A DNA stretch of 64,000 nucleotides from Zerene cesonia (lineage: Eukaryota > Arthropoda > Insecta > Lepidoptera > Pieridae). Of the stretch, positions 1-14,359 are shown one piece after another; the stretch's first letter is position 1; each line of letters starts with the position of its first letter. Below the pieces are notes generated by a model that did not search any database, had not been told where the DNA came from, and was given only the letters and a program-made list of their open reading frames with translations. The stretch is taken from contig NC_052108.1 of the NCBI RefSeq assembly GCF_012273895.1, positions 5,642,001-5,706,000 on the forward strand. Reading direction: 5' to 3'. The translations under genes and the position numbers were made by a program.

Positions 1-1202
1 GTACCTAGATAATTAAATGTGTCATCTCCCGTGATGCTTAAGTTAAAGTTAAATAGTAAGATCGTGTACCATATTTTAATGGTAAATAAGCATACAGCCT
101 TCGATGCTTCAAAAATTTCCTCACTTTTAATTACAGTAGCGTTCGTGTGAATCTGAGACGAGTAAACAAGATGTCGGACACCTCGCGCCATTAGCTCGAC
201 TTGTTCAAATATCGAGTGTCGTGTTTGCAGTCGCAATGTAAACATCGACAACGCAGTTTGCGTTACGCATCACTAGCAGTTGTTTGTACGCTCGCGTGGT
301 AAAGGGTTGCCCTCTACATGTCGATAAATATTCCTCTTGTTTGACTTAACAAATAATGCAAGAGTTAAGTCAAGATTCCTACCGTTTGGCACTGTGCTAA
401 CGTAGTATTAAAAAGGCTCAATTTCAACTATAAAAAAATGGTTTTATTGCATAATTATTCCGTTTCGTTAATCCCGAGTAAACGCAACTAAAAGGTAATT
501 AAAATTCATCAATGATAAACAGTTTTCACTTCAGATTTTTAATTACGGCACAACCGTAAAAACAATGTAACGTTGCGCTTTTATCAGCGTCGCGTTATTA
601 ATTTAAATACATTTTAATTCTCCATAAATTCCGATATTTTCCATTAGATTCAAAGGCATAAATAATGCATGAGACGCCTATTATTGTTACCAAAACTGAA
701 TAGCTATATGTTTTATGCAATGGGATAAAAGTTGTTTTGTTATGTCACGCGGTTAATAGATTAAATATTCAAATGGAGCTCTCGTTTAATGTTTTTAATC
801 AATCACAAAGAACGATTAATTACTGAGATATACCGTCTGTGATTGTTATACGACTCTGACTAGATATGAGATGAATAACGAGGTCTATTGTCCAGTGCAT
901 GCCAATAAAGTTCAAGGTGCTATAATAAGATGTTTATTAATTAAGCGTGTAGAATTAAATCGTTGATTAATTCGGACAAAATAACCGTCGTTATGATAAC
1001 AAAGACGTGACTCGAATTTTTGTAGCATTTAAATATTGTCACGGACATTTGTATAACTTGATTATTTAAATTGTTCTGTTAGGTGTGGTTTTATACATAT
1101 TCAAAATATAAATTATAATCTTAAACAATCAGTATTGTCAATAATTTACCTACTGAACTCTTTGTAACTACCTACGAATAATAAACAATTGTCGTTATGT
1201 CG
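1..1202. other. Non-coding AT-rich DNA, no gene seen
   Basis: All six frames are closed by frequent stops and I recognise no protein. The patch near 120-340 is less AT-rich and holds a seven-codon ATG frame (from 171, ending in TAG at 192), too short to support a gene. It could be upstream flank or intron of the zfh2 gene that starts coding at 18.6 kb. Confidence 0.6.
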
Positions 1203-1375
1203 CTACTGTTATTATAAATGCGAAAGTAACTGTGATGTCTGTATATTCTTCACGAATAACCTGAACCGATTTGGACGAATTTGGTGCAGAGATAGTTTGA
1301 AACCCGAGATAGAACAAAGGATAGTTTTATCCCGTAAATCGCACGGGAAGGGGACCCGCTGTGGGACAAATTGAG
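1203..1375 (+). mobile_element. Degenerate Helitron-like lepidopteran repeat, copy 1
   Basis: The left end has the 'attataaatgcgaaagt' start typical of short non-autonomous Helitron-like repeats of Lepidoptera. It is followed by the usual order of blocks: 'cacgaataacctgaaccga', a 'tttggtgcagagatagttt' block and 'tttatcccg' plus a 'cacgggaa' block. It carries no coding capacity; the open frame through it is a by-product. The 3' terminal hairpin with CTAG is not clear, so this copy is probably truncated or old. The family assignment rests on recalled block order, not on an alignment. Confidence 0.6.
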
Positions 1376-4300
1376 ACTGTCAATATTTTCCTTTAATACG
1401 CGGCCCGAAAACTAGTGATTCAAATGTACCAATATTATAATAAATTGTGTTTTCCAAGCCTTTCTAAAACATTCCACAGTAGAGTTCCATAAGAATAATT
1501 AATATGACATAAAACAGGTAACGGTACGAGATTAACTACCGGTTTTACTCATCCACAGCCATTTGTCGATACATTCAAGTGTATGGCCTTTGTTTCGCTC
1601 ACAACTTTCAACGATGATCGGCAGTTATTGGATACCTGCGTTAAGGTTTTTTGTTTAATTGGAACGTAATTTGAGCGTTCATTTTCACTAAATTACGCAT
1701 GTCTAAAATGCCATTACGAAATGCTCTTTTCATTTGCTCACATATTATAAAATTGTTGTGTTATACATTTTGAAGTATAGTTTTATATGAATGCTTTAAC
1801 TAATTTTAAAGTAATGATCAAATTGTTTCAAAGATTTAATATGATAGGTTATCTATCTACTAATCTAAAGATTCGTTTTACCCTACAACTGACAATTTTT
1901 TTTTTCTAAAATCTCGTTTAAAACCAATCACAACTTTTGCCCAAACAGATCACAAATATAAAACCTATATTTACTTACATACAAAACTTTATTACAAAAA
2001 CAAATAGGTTAATACTAAACAGTAGTTGGTTTTTGTAAATTTGAAAGGTACTACCAATAAATTATCAATATTTTTCACGTTCGGCTGCTCATAAGAGCTA
2101 AACAATAGAATATCAATACCACTATAACATGTATAATATTAAATGAATATATACGTAAGACAGCAAATGGTCGTGACATGTACATGTATTTTCCTTATTT
2201 TAATGAAGACAATGAATCATTAATTGTATAATTAATCGCCATTAATTTCTATGCGAATATTATTCAAATAGTAATTAACATTATATTCGTATTATTCTAA
2301 CAATATCGATTCTCTTGGTTGAATAAAATATCAATATGCATAAAATTCACAGGTGCGTTTCGATTGCAAGAAATAATTAGTAATTATTATGCTTTATTAT
2401 TTTATTATGATATTTCTCGTAACAGAAAACAATAAGAACCTACCTACACACATGTTAGACATAAATATATCGCAATTCAATATAATTTTTGTCACGAAAC
2501 AAGGCTAGGATGTAGTCATTAATTTCCTTGCAACGCACTAAGTTCATTCATATTCAGTTACTATTTCATTGATAAAGCAGTTGTCTATCAAGGCTATTAG
2601 ATACGTGTATCATATTGTTAATGATTCAATAGATTATGCAAAAAACAGATCCGACGCACGGTACATACTTATGTATTTTTATGCCGAACGCGAATACATA
2701 CACGACTCGCGTGTCGATTGGACGAAACAGCATTATTGTGGTTTAGAATCTAAAGGTTGAGTTAAATTGAAATATTTCAACTCGTTTTCTTATTTGTATC
2801 AGTGCCCAGCGTCGCTATAGATTATCTGCCTTCGTTGGTGGTGCATGCTACCGGTTTTACGCCCAAACATCGCCTCATTATCAAAACAAGAAGCCTTCGT
2901 GTCAAAACATATATTAAGCCCGAACGAAATAAATGCAAATAAATTAACTATGTGATTTCACGGTTCGATATGAGGGTAAATAAATATTTGTCATTTATGT
3001 TTACCTTTTTCGTTATGTTCTTTTTGTGATGTAAAGCAAAGTAAATGGCGCGCCTACGTTTTATAATTAATCTTTGGTACGCGAATTCTAAAAACCAGTA
3101 GACTTAAGTGTGAATTTGGTCATTAGTATGTATAAAATCAAGATTAAATATACGATGATGTAACCGGCTATTGTGTTTTGTTTGGACCTGGAATATTAGT
3201 ATTTGTATATTGAGTAATTACGCAATTGGTATAAAGATTGAGTTTGCATCTATTCATTCTAAAACTTGAAACTCGCTGAGTTGTACACAATCTTATTATA
3301 TATACCGACAACTTTCCCTTTAAACTCCACTTTCATATGTATATTTAGTTTGTACATATATTCTATATTAATACAACGCGAAACTGAATATTAAAACTTT
3401 TTTGTCATAACTTTAAACCAAATAATACTGGTCATATACAAAAGTAAAAAACACTGAATAAGGAAAAAAAATCAACCAAAGATGTAAGAAATTTCGTCGT
3501 CAATCGATGGATCAGGTAAAGTCGTTAACCTATTAAAGAGAAGGGTGTGTGTTTGTGAGGCAGGCCATGTTCGCCCATAAACCATATCCACGTGTGCTCA
3601 GAATAATTACGGCTCCATAGTACCTAAGAGCTGAATCATAAGTAACTCGATGACGTAACACTACTGATAGCGATTTTAATCACTTACCTATAATCTGTAA
3701 TCAATCACTCATCCGTTTTCTTCTTACTCTTTGACTTTATTTAGAATTTTCAAATTAATTAAATAAAAATAGTGCGATTTTTGTACGTGTTACATTTTTT
3801 AGGTATTTTTATTGACAACATTCAAATGCATGTAAGTATAACTATAATGTGAATCAAAAAATTAAAATACCATAAGGCCAGCACAATGACTCTATTAGTG
3901 ACATTCCTCAGCATCTAGCCCAAATTTATGTTCATAAAAAACATTAATGGTCTATAATAATAGTATGATTGACATTTAAGCGATGACATAGTTTCTATAT
4001 AATTTGAAATATCGCGCGGGCGTTTTTACCAGCAAATAATAAATTAAAAGTATAAAAAGGAAATTTATTACGAGAGATGTAATTAATGGAGCTTACAATC
4101 TATCTAACGTCAAATTTATTTTTATTAATATGCCAGTATCAGAATGAAATTATAAATAAAAACCTATTTATTATGTAGATACGGATTTAAAATCCGGTAG
4201 CGGTTAGAATCGCCGCGATCATCAATTCAAACATTTAAATTCGTCCGACGGAAACATCACGCAGCGATAAATAATTTACGACCTTAAAAACACTTTGAAA

Positions 4301-7300
4301 TAACCAAAAATTCATTTCCATTCATAAGTTCGGACGCAGAGTCCGCCAGTGTACCACACGAGACCCATAAAAACCTGTTTAGATTTTGATAATTTTATTA
4401 AACGTCGAACGCCGGATCGCCTGCCGAGGGATCCCTAAAGTCTCATATATTACAGCATTAACACAAATTATACGAGTTTAATGCCACAACATAGAGCGCG
4501 CGTGGGTGTCTTAATGTTAAAATGTGTCGTCTTTAATTATTACGATCCGGAGAACTTTAATGTCTTCGAAATGTCGCATTCTTTATTACAATAGAATCTT
4601 CACCGAACCGGATATATTGGACCTATTATTGTATCACAACATATTTTATTTAATGTCGATAATATATGGCTGCGGTCGGAATGTGATAGTTTCGAATTTG
4701 AAAATGAGTACAGAGCGGGCAAGTGATACAGAATGTTATAAATTACCCCTTGTTGGAGGCAGAGCATTAGTGTTGCGACGATACGCACTACGGCACCGGT
4801 GCGCGCTGTAATTACTGATGTCTATTCACTTTGCGTCATAACATAGGTTCTATATCTTCTTTTCTGTCCACGTTAGAAATGTCGCTGTCGTGTGGCGTAA
4901 ATAATTTCTTTCACCCGTTCCGACGTTCATTAGGGGCACATTGTCTCGAACAGATTCTAATGGCGTTACCTTCATAATTTTATTACGGCAATTTGCTTCA
5001 ATTATGTGAAACACAATCATTCCCGTCAGAACGTCGACTCACAAATTATAATTAATAAGCATTAGGTTTTCGTCCTTGGACGTTAATAGTGCTAATACGT
5101 GTATCACAATTATACGTTACGAAAGCCAGCGATGTACGGGCCACACTAATACAGCTTTGATCTTTAGTTGCGTTAACTCTTCAAATTTTTAACACAAACA
5201 CAGTTAAGATTGAAGTTGTTTATTGCTACATAGAGAATCAATTGTACAAACTGCTCCGGGCACTAATAGAAGGAAAACGATCCATCGGTTGCGTCAGCAG
5301 ATTAATTAAACTTCTTACGACCGAGTACGTATTTCCTTTTACGGCCCGAGTAAATTATTTTAATTAGGAGTTTTCTATTTGTCAGACACCTGGTAAAGCC
5401 ATTTGACATATTGCCTTCGCTGGCGCGGGATAACGGGCGGGTGAATGTGAACCTTAATTTGTACAAATAAGGTGTAAATTAGTACGAAAGTGTTAATTCA
5501 GTCGGTCGTTTTATGGAGATGAGCAGTTTTCAGGACGATCCCATTGGTCGAGAAGCGTTAACGCGGCGATCACGAATGGTATATTTTCAAATAGTTGAAT
5601 CTATAATTTGATGGCTAGTCTTTACGTCGTCGCTGACACGTAAATTGAATTATATTATTTGTTCTAGAGAGCTAATGCTAATTTGTTTTTTTTTTTTGGG
5701 TTTTACTGCTTCATTATATATGATGATATACAGCTGTAATGAGTTTGATATTTATGCCGGTAGTGTATTTTATTTATAAGTTCTTACTTATTTGAGCAGA
5801 ATATCAAATTCAGAATGTTATATATGTAATTTTAAAGCTGTCGCATTCATTGAATCCGATGAATATATAGCATCGTTTAGGGACAAATGAGGAGCCATTT
5901 TATAAAAGTCAAAACATTCATCACCCTTGTTGTTTTTCGCTTACCAAAGAATAATTCAAAAATGATGTTTTATTTATCTTTGTAAGTTATAAGAATAAAT
6001 TAACAACTTTCTCGAAAATACCTAATAGAATATCGTAAGTGGTTTCGCAAACAAAGCCTTGTGTCGGTTCACGTAGCGATTTCCTATTTGGTGGCATACA
6101 AATGCCGATAATTAAATTTTGAGAAAAAGTCGCGTCTCCACTTAATAAGTGTGACACGACACGACTTTCTTGCGACACGACAATTAGCGTCGGAGTGTGT
6201 TAATAAAACAAATTTCAAGTCACTAAACAATTTACAACGTAACTGAAATGTGAGCTGCTTGAAAATTATCGAGGTGGTTACAATTATAACTAATTTGACA
6301 GACCTTTTTACTGAGGTGTTGTTAGGATACATTCTGAGAGAGTCAATAAGTAAATTATGCTATTTGAAGCTGTTGCGTGTGTGAGTAGTGTTAAGTCCCT
6401 ATTGTAGGTAGGTCGATACAAAAAACGAAGACACCAGTAGCCATACATTTTTTACTTGTTTGTTATGTTTTTTAACAGAATTGTATTATTTGATAAGAAA
6501 ATGTAGAATGTCATGTCACGGCTGCGAGGTTGCATCGAGCCCACCCATAGAAAATGTAAAGTATGGTAACGGTAAAGCTAATTACAAACAAAATTCAATC
6601 GAATCTCTCACGACATTGATTATAAGTATTCGATGGATATACGCAAAAAATGATTCGTGACACGTCCAACAAAGAAATATAAAATGGCTAATACATAAAA
6701 ACGTGTTGCTGAACAATTAATTGTTAAATGTCGAATCTATTATACATATCTCTAGCAACTAACGTCTCTAGCAATCAACTCTGAAATTCATTGCCGTTAC
6801 CGATCTCGCCGAAGTATCGATGTTGCTTATCGAAACAATTCATTATCATTTCTCGTTCGAAATTTTTATTTACTTGTACAATGTCTGAGCAGAACCAATA
6901 AATATACCTTTATCTCGAATGGAAACCAAAAATGTGGGACGATTTCATTTCGATATTACAAAGTACGTGACACCGTAGGGCTGCCAAACTTATGATATCT
7001 CTGCTGTTGGCGACAAAAACTGTTCTTATTTAATTCTATCGACATCAAATCGTGAAAGGTAATTTCATAGTGCATTTCCATTTTGATACGCTTCGCTATT
7101 CGGCGTCTTATTCACTTACCTTGATATATTGTTTTTTGTATAAATTCTTAAAACACTTTAGGCTTTCGAAATTTCCAATTTAATTCTTCGCGTTGCATTT
7201 CACAGTTTAACCCAGAGTTCGTGGGAGCAGATGTTGCATTCAATAATCGAAGTATTATGAAATGTTATCCCAATTAGTTCCAAATGCAGCTACGTACACA

Positions 7301-7560
7301 TGTGACATTATCACTATTTTGTCTTATTGTTACGCGAAAATATGAACCCACACGATTTGGGGAATTTGTTATAATCCGCGCCGACCCTATTGTTATGCAT
7401 TGTATTCACGGGACGGAGGATAATCAAGCTTGGGGGAAATTGGAATGCATCTAACGGAAAGTGGTAATTTGTAATTTTGTATTAATATTTCATAACAATA
7501 TTCTATGATAATATTGGCTCGGTTTTTATTCGCTTAGTTGACAACTTGGAAAGTTTCAAA
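1376..7560. other. Non-coding AT-rich DNA, no gene seen
   Basis: About 6 kb without a plausible coding frame; the longest frames are under 100 codons, resemble nothing I know and have no coding-like base composition. No RNA gene or clear repeat was recognised. Consistent with 5' flank or a long leader intron of zfh2. Confidence 0.55.
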
Positions 7561-7639
7561 TACCCTAAGCTCTCGACGAGTTCTTGTAAGCTATGCATCT
7601 AGTGAGTTTGTAGGATGACAACTCGTGTCATAGTTGTTA

Positions 7640-8600
7640 TTAAAATGATCATTGAATACACAAAGGTACACGACTCGGGTGGAGTGGCTGGTGCGGCACT
7701 CGGAGGTGGGAGTTGTAGTGCGTCGGATATCGTGTCGAAGAACGAGCGAGTTATTAATAATCCGCATTCACGGGCCGCACCGCGCACGAGCGGCGAAGCG
7801 ACGACCGGCCGCGACGACATTCCATCGCATTGTCCGCTCCGCCCGCGACACTTTTGTCTATTCACGCCGATATATCACCTGCGACGCTTCAATGTGCCCA
7901 TTATTTACACTAACGATGATCGCTACATCGATTAATTAGTGTAACACTACAGATAAGATAGGGAAAGCGATCGCTTTCAATTTCCTCTCGAGGGGCACTC
8001 GGCGTTAAGTGCACGTTAAGTGCGGACAATCGGAGATAAAACGTACAAGACGAGACTGTCCCTTAATCCGGTGATCGAAGATTGCGTGAAAACGTTTTGT
8101 CGTGGGGTGGCACGGTCGCTCGGTCGCATTGTTTGCTTCCTAATTTGATTGCCACAGATGGACGCGCACACGTGTCCGGCCGATACGTGACCGTCTAATT
8201 AAACTTTCCAGATACTTATGATAACAATTCGTTATTGACACTTTTTCGTGCCAACATCGAGTATTTTTATTTTTCATCGATATTAACTAACAAATTTGTC
8301 AATAAAAGCAAACACATCTTACATCTATGTACCTTCCTACATCTTTGTTGACCTTGCTGTAAAACTTAAGTTTAATTGATTCAGTGTCACATAAACTCGG
8401 CTTTAAAATACATACGTTAATTTGTCCTGATTAGATGTCAGTACTAAACTGGTAAAAGGATAGCAATAGGCACATTATACGAGCGGCGCGTACATTCGCA
8501 CCATCACCGTTAAACAGCTGGATGGCCGCCCGCCGCCCGCCGCCCGCCACACGCGATGCGGCGCGACGCAATGTCATAGACTACACGATGTGAGCGGCTT
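7640..8600. promoter_or_regulatory. CpG-richer island, candidate regulatory or leader region
   Basis: Against the AT-rich background, 7660-7860, 8090-8200 and 8465-8580 are clearly richer in G+C and CpG. Both strands stay open for about 90-105 codons over 7599-7935 because stops are rare in GC-rich sequence; neither translation looks like a protein family I know. The stretch includes a CACGTG E-box near 8170 and a 7-bp tandem repeat at 8526-8548. It may be a promoter, a non-coding 5' exon or an enhancer of zfh2; the sequence alone does not decide between them. Confidence 0.3.
8526..8548. repeat. Tandem heptamer (CCGCCCG)x3
   Basis: Three perfect copies of CCGCCCG plus two more bases of a fourth, in a CpG-rich patch inside otherwise AT-rich DNA. 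Confidence 0.9.
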
Positions 8601-8879
8601 TAAATTGATTGTAATGCGAATGTGCCTTGGACAACTGTGATTCGAGTAACAAACGTCTTCTGGTTTTCATTAGACGGTTACTGGTCATTCCACTTTGACC
8701 TCGCGATGAGAGAATGTGTCGTCGAGCAAGCTCGCTTCTATATTAACAGCATTATAAGGATATTAGCGAGAATCGCCTCAGGCTTTATACCTATCTATGG
8801 CATCGGCCCGGTTAATATGCTTATTATGTTGTGTATCGCAAAAAGCGAGGCCGTGTATTTAGCTGTAGGGAGTAATTAA

Positions 8880-11800
8880 TGGAATGAGTCTTATCCTCAG
8901 ATTTAATCAGTGCCTCTAATTATTGGGTATACGGGCACATTTGAATGGGTGCCCTTCGTGATTTGATATGACACTGATACGTTTGCGCTTACTGATAAAT
9001 GATTAGTTTCATTTGAATACAATTTGCATTTAAAGCGAATTTTAAACGATAACAATATGAGTTTACGGCCGAGCTGCTAATGGATAAATTATAAATGAAT
9101 ATTTATGTTGTTTGATATTATTGGAAATATTTTGTCTTTATGTCGCCATTTATTTGACAATGACATTATACTTTTTAATAAATTGATCCATACATATTGT
9201 TACTATAACACATTGTTTTTCTATATTCGTAAATCGCATTTCTGTAAAGTTGTTTATTTTATTAAATACAACCAGGTAAATATGTTGTAATCAGACTAAA
9301 TTCACATGGAATTCTAAACAAGGCCTATATTACAATGGGCAATCAATTGTTGCTTATGAATACTTTGAATGAAAATGAGTCATATTGATTAACGAACAAA
9401 AATTGGTGAACATGGGAGAGTCAGTTATTTGCATATCAATCTAGGCTGCCACGCATCATTAGGCTTAATTGCATTTCCCTAAACATTAGATATTCATATA
9501 GACCATGGCGGACAATTGTAGCAATTATTTTGTAAATTAAATGATTGTACCATTCAAAACTATAAACTTACTTTGATGTAAAACTAGTTTATTTTATTTG
9601 TTCCTCAGGCCCTAATATGTATTTCAATTTTAAAACTATTGCATTTAATTAATATCTCAGTGATTATACTACTAAGTAGCACAGTATAAAGATATAGCAT
9701 ACGGTAGCACAACACCTTTGATATTCTACTAAAAGATTAAAAAATGTCGCCGTGGTCACAACTCAATAATAGTAATGATGAAAACGACATTAAAGCATCC
9801 GTGCGGCTGCCCCAAAATAGTGTCCCGAGCTGCTAGCAATATAACATATGTAGCTCGGGCTAGTTCCCCCCTTGCTCCCCGCGCGATTGCCCTGTCTAAA
9901 CATCATCGTTGAACAACTGTTTGGATTATTAGACTGCACTAGTAGGTAATAACCAATTCACCACATTGTTAAAACAAAACAATCACGTTTACCTTCTAGA
10001 AGTTTCTCATCATAAACACATCAAACATGAACATTAATAAGATCGAGACGAGATCGGAAATGATTAGAAAACTCTTTAATTACGTGAATGTACTGGTCAA
10101 TGCTACCTACATGTCAATTAATGTGAGTTAGTAATTGACGTTTAGTTTCTCAAACGATTATTTAATAACAAGCTACGATTAGTTATGAAATAATTACACG
10201 TATTTATAAAAAGCAGCTCTTACTAAATTCTATTCTGAGACACTTTTTTCCCTGTGATTTTATTACGAAACATCTCAAACAGTGTTAGCTTTCTAAAAGT
10301 ATGGCCAATGTGTACTTAAATTATGACAAACGTTCAAATAGTCATGCTTTCCAAGTAGTCAATGTAAATAGATATTCATTGCACCACATATCACTTATAT
10401 TAAGGCCAAAGGGCTACTTAACCCTTATACGTTGTCAGTGGGTGCGTGTGAAACTCAAGTTATATTATCATTTGCCACCACACCGGCAAAATATAGTAAT
10501 TTTCCATTAACACTGACGGTTTGTAAGTTTACAATCGAATTATCACAATCATAATGAATAAAAGGAATCATCATATGACTTCATTATGTGACTGTTAAAT
10601 TAGTTTGGCCTCGTTTCCACATGTCTATTTAATAGCTTTGTGACCATACTGAGCCAGTAGACTATAACCTAAGTTGGAGCTAAAACTCACTTATAATTAA
10701 ATAAAATGAACTCGACGTATATCATCATAGCGCAGACCATTAATCACGATTTGAAAGAAATATAATAGTTCAATACATTATTCAGGTTTCATTGCAATGT
10801 GCACTTTTGTCCCCCGGGTAAATGTACCACCAACTGACACAGGAATCTGTTCAAAAGTGTTAAATCGGTTAATATAATGATGATAGATGCCGTCCCGACC
10901 AAACAGCCCGCAGCGGGGGTGTTTTACCCCACTATACAAATAAAATATTTTTATTATTAACAACTACCATGTCTCTTTTCAACACACGAACGGCCAATCA
11001 CGCCGTCCCTTTCACACAATTTAATCGAAATCATATTTCTGTTTTGTCATTATGGTATCACATTTAGAGAGTTCCTCTCTTTTGTCCCGTGTTTCGAATC
11101 GATGGTTTCTTGTTACGAATGTAACTTTTTTGTTTTCTTTTCGATAAGTCACACTTAAAGAAACGAGAAACCTTCGGAGTGCATTCAACTCATATTTCAT
11201 ATTTGTAAGGCCTATTGGGAATAGCTGTTGCCAGTTGCGTTATCTTCGTTACGTGTCGCCATCTGTTATCAAGTGGCGAAATGTGTTGGCTCATTTTTTC
11301 TGCTTGTTTACTCATTGTCTATGAATGAGACCGCCGATTCCCATAAAAAGGTGCAACCGTGTCAAAACGGACATTGTTTAAGAACCTAAGACAGGCATAC
11401 GAGTCTTTCATCAACGCGGCCTTACCTGTGGGAGTCACAAAAAACGTGGCAGGTAGCCCATTTGTTTGTTATTAATTCTCGCATCGATTTTTTATCACCG
11501 GCCACTTTAATACTGTAAGAATATTAATTATAATTATAAACGGGGCTCGTCGCGTTCGTTATAAGGTGCCTTTAGTTTTGGTCCTAAATTTAAATCTGAT
11601 CATTTATCATGCGACAATGTCGGTTTTATCTGCTTCGCTTTTTGTAATTTATTATTTTTTATGAATACAGCCTCGGGAGTGGGTGCCTGATGAATTACAA
11701 CCTTAAGCCGAGCTTACATCATGAGTGCCTTTAAAATATAATTAAATAAAAAATAACGTCTTTCGCATTGTCTTTAGGGTAATGAGGTAATAAAAAATTA

Positions 11801-13180
11801 TTACAATGTTTAATGCGTGTAACAAAAATATTAAGATTAAGATATTTCTTATCACAGGTATATTATAAGTAAATATAATTAAACTAATTAATGGCTTTTG
11901 TACGCGTCAATAAAAATAAATGCGCAGTCGCAAGAGACAGGTCGCCAGCAAATTATCAAGAAACGCCCGCGCACGCTTTCTGAACACATTAAATGTAAGA
12001 ATAATACTTACTGCAATGGCTGATGTTACTTGCCACCTACCGCTATACAATAAAGCACCATCGATTTATGTATTTATATCTCATTATATAAACATGTACT
12101 GGACTAATTCATTATTTTTATCCATCCATAATTATTCTTATGTGATACATTTTATCGATGTAAACCATTAGGCATGGTCACAGTGCTACGCCTTCAATTA
12201 ATATCAGTAAATGTATTGTTTAAAGTCAAGGCTTGATAGGGCTTTGATTCAAATTCGTCACGAGCACGATTTAAATGTCGTGATAATATAAACAATACTG
12301 AGGTCATCTTCTTAGATATTTGGCAACACTTTCAAATTAAATTGATCTATTTCTGCCGCGCCTTGAAGTATCAAAACAATGTCAAAGGTGTTTCATATTT
12401 TGGGATATTTGTAAGTAGACATACAAAAAAAGATTATCCTTTTTGTAGATACATGTTGGTCATGGTTAAGACAAATGAAGCTCAAGGAAATACTTATTAA
12501 TATTTCGCTTTAAAGTATTTTATGTAGATATAATTGGTATATTACAATTTAACAAGAATCAACAATCTTATAGGTATTATTATCTATTCACCTACATTGA
12601 AAGTACAATCACAAATAACCATTGTGACTAGATATTTATTTGATCGTAGCGTGGAATAGAGCAATTATCTGTGGCCATACTCAAATGACCAATCACGTTT
12701 AGTGGCTGTTACGGAAGCAGAGCTATGTTAATCGATTTTACCGCTCTTTCCAAGAAATTAATATAAACAAAGTTAATAAAGCACTTTTTGCCCGATAAAA
12801 ATAAACTGTATCCAATTTATATTAACTACTGCATTTTTTCATCGGTTCATTCGACGGCCTTTTTCATTCGAACAATTAGAATATAACGCGTGAAAACAAA
12901 AATCCCATATAATTTAATATAGAAGCATTATGCTTCCTTATATGCCTACATACACTATGTATAGTAAATTTTATGAACAATATAAGAATAAACGAATCCA
13001 ACCACGAACGAAAATAAAATGCCAAATCTCTCGGCTCTCATAAAAACATTTGGTAACAATGGAGTCGTAGAAGCCGCTAATAAAACACTTGCGCAGTACC
13101 GTCATGTGTGAATTCATGGAAAACGCTTAGATCCCGGCAAATAAATAAAAGATGGCTGAAGTTCGCGTTTCAAATTGAAT
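8880..13180. other. Non-coding AT-rich DNA, no gene seen
   Basis: No convincing coding frame. There is an 8-bp inverted repeat (CCCGAGCT at 9824-9831, AGCTCGGG at 9852-9859) beside a GC-richer patch at 9800-9900, and a short GGGGT/ACCCC hairpin near 10915. Otherwise nothing recognisable. Confidence 0.55.
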
Positions 13181-13440
13181 ATTAGATTGAAATTACGCGC
13201 TCGAGCGGTTCTTTCCTCCGCCTGTTTGTTGCGCGAGTGATACATAGAGCGCGCGCGCATACAAACACAGCAATAAGAATTTTAAATTAGCATTCTTTTT
13301 GTGTTCCGCACCACCCTAACCTACCCTCACCCTACCGTCTTAATAATATGGAGAAATTGAGTTGCTATACACCCTTTAGGTGGGAGGCGCGGGTGCAGGC
13401 ACACCTCGCGGAGGCTTTGTAATTGAATTTGGATATTCTC
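13181..13440. promoter_or_regulatory. GC-richer patch with alternating GC run
   Basis: A local compositional island containing an alternating 'gcgcgcgcgc' run near 13249, a series of 'ccctaccct' type C-rich words at 13313-13340 and a GC-rich block at 13380-13420. No open frame resembling a protein. Possibly regulatory; evidence is composition only. Confidence 0.2.
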
Positions 13441-13906
13441 TCCCGGATATAACGACAGCTAGTTTTTAGGATGAATAAAAATTGTGACGTTGTGTTCGAT
13501 ATGCCTCAATGACAATGTCATCTCTTGTTACGGTAATCTAGTAGTGTATGAGTCATATAGTTCTTTTTAAAAATACATGATGAGTAGGTTGTTGGCCCAT
13601 ATTAAATCCATCATGCATTGCCGAACGTATTTTCGTTTGTACTAAGCGGAGCCCTGTCTTTTACAGATTAAAGTTCAAAAGTTTAGATAAACACCTAATT
13701 GAAGCCTAAAATAGGTTCTATTAATCCAATCACTGTTCCGAGAAACAACTATAGCATGATTCTGATATGTAATTACTGAACGCTATTAACATCGTCCGTA
13801 CAAACATGGCGGCTGATTGCTGGTTTCGTTTTAATTGCGCACACGCAGCTCGATGGAACACGGATTTGAAGTATCGTGGATATCGTGAGAATCTTAATTG
13901 CTATTG

Positions 13907-14048
13907 ATTTTAGGTAACCTCATTAGAGGTTACCAATTGGTCTATAATTATTGCTGAGACCTAAAATTATGCAGGCACATAAGTGATTTGGAAGCATCAA
14001 GTCTCGCTGTGGGAGGCCAAAATAATAGGTCATATACCTATTATTTTG
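13907..14048. repeat. Cluster of perfect hairpins
   Basis: Three nested or neighbouring inverted repeats: GGTAACCTC (13913-13921) with GAGGTTACC (13926-13934) around a 4-nt loop; ATTTTAGGT (13907-13915) with ACCTAAAAT (13959-13967); and CAAAATAATAGGT (14018-14030) with ACCTATTATTTTG (14036-14048) around a 5-nt loop. The shared TAGGT/ACCTA word suggests a MITE remnant or foldback, but no target duplication was identified. Confidence 0.55.
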
Positions 14049-14359
14049 TAAGGACTATGAGTGGGTAACATTTCTAATGTAAAGTTATATAAAATTTAAG
14101 TTATGTTTTGCAAAAAGTCTGAAATCCAATATATACCAAGCTATTACAAATATTTCCATTATTTCACACATTTACATATCCACAAGCAAACAATTCTTAA
14201 CAACACAGACCTAATTCAAACTTACTCGCTCTCTTAACGTTAATATTTATTCCATTAAAGTCTCATATAATTATAAGAAAAGTAATTTCATATTGAAATT
14301 TGATTAACCCACACCGAAAGCCACATAATTACGCTATGGAAAAAATACAATCATTGAAA

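Noticed and set aside
7599..7935. Overlapping frames of 88-106 codons on both strands
   Set aside because: Mutual shadows in GC-rich DNA; no family resemblance on either strand.
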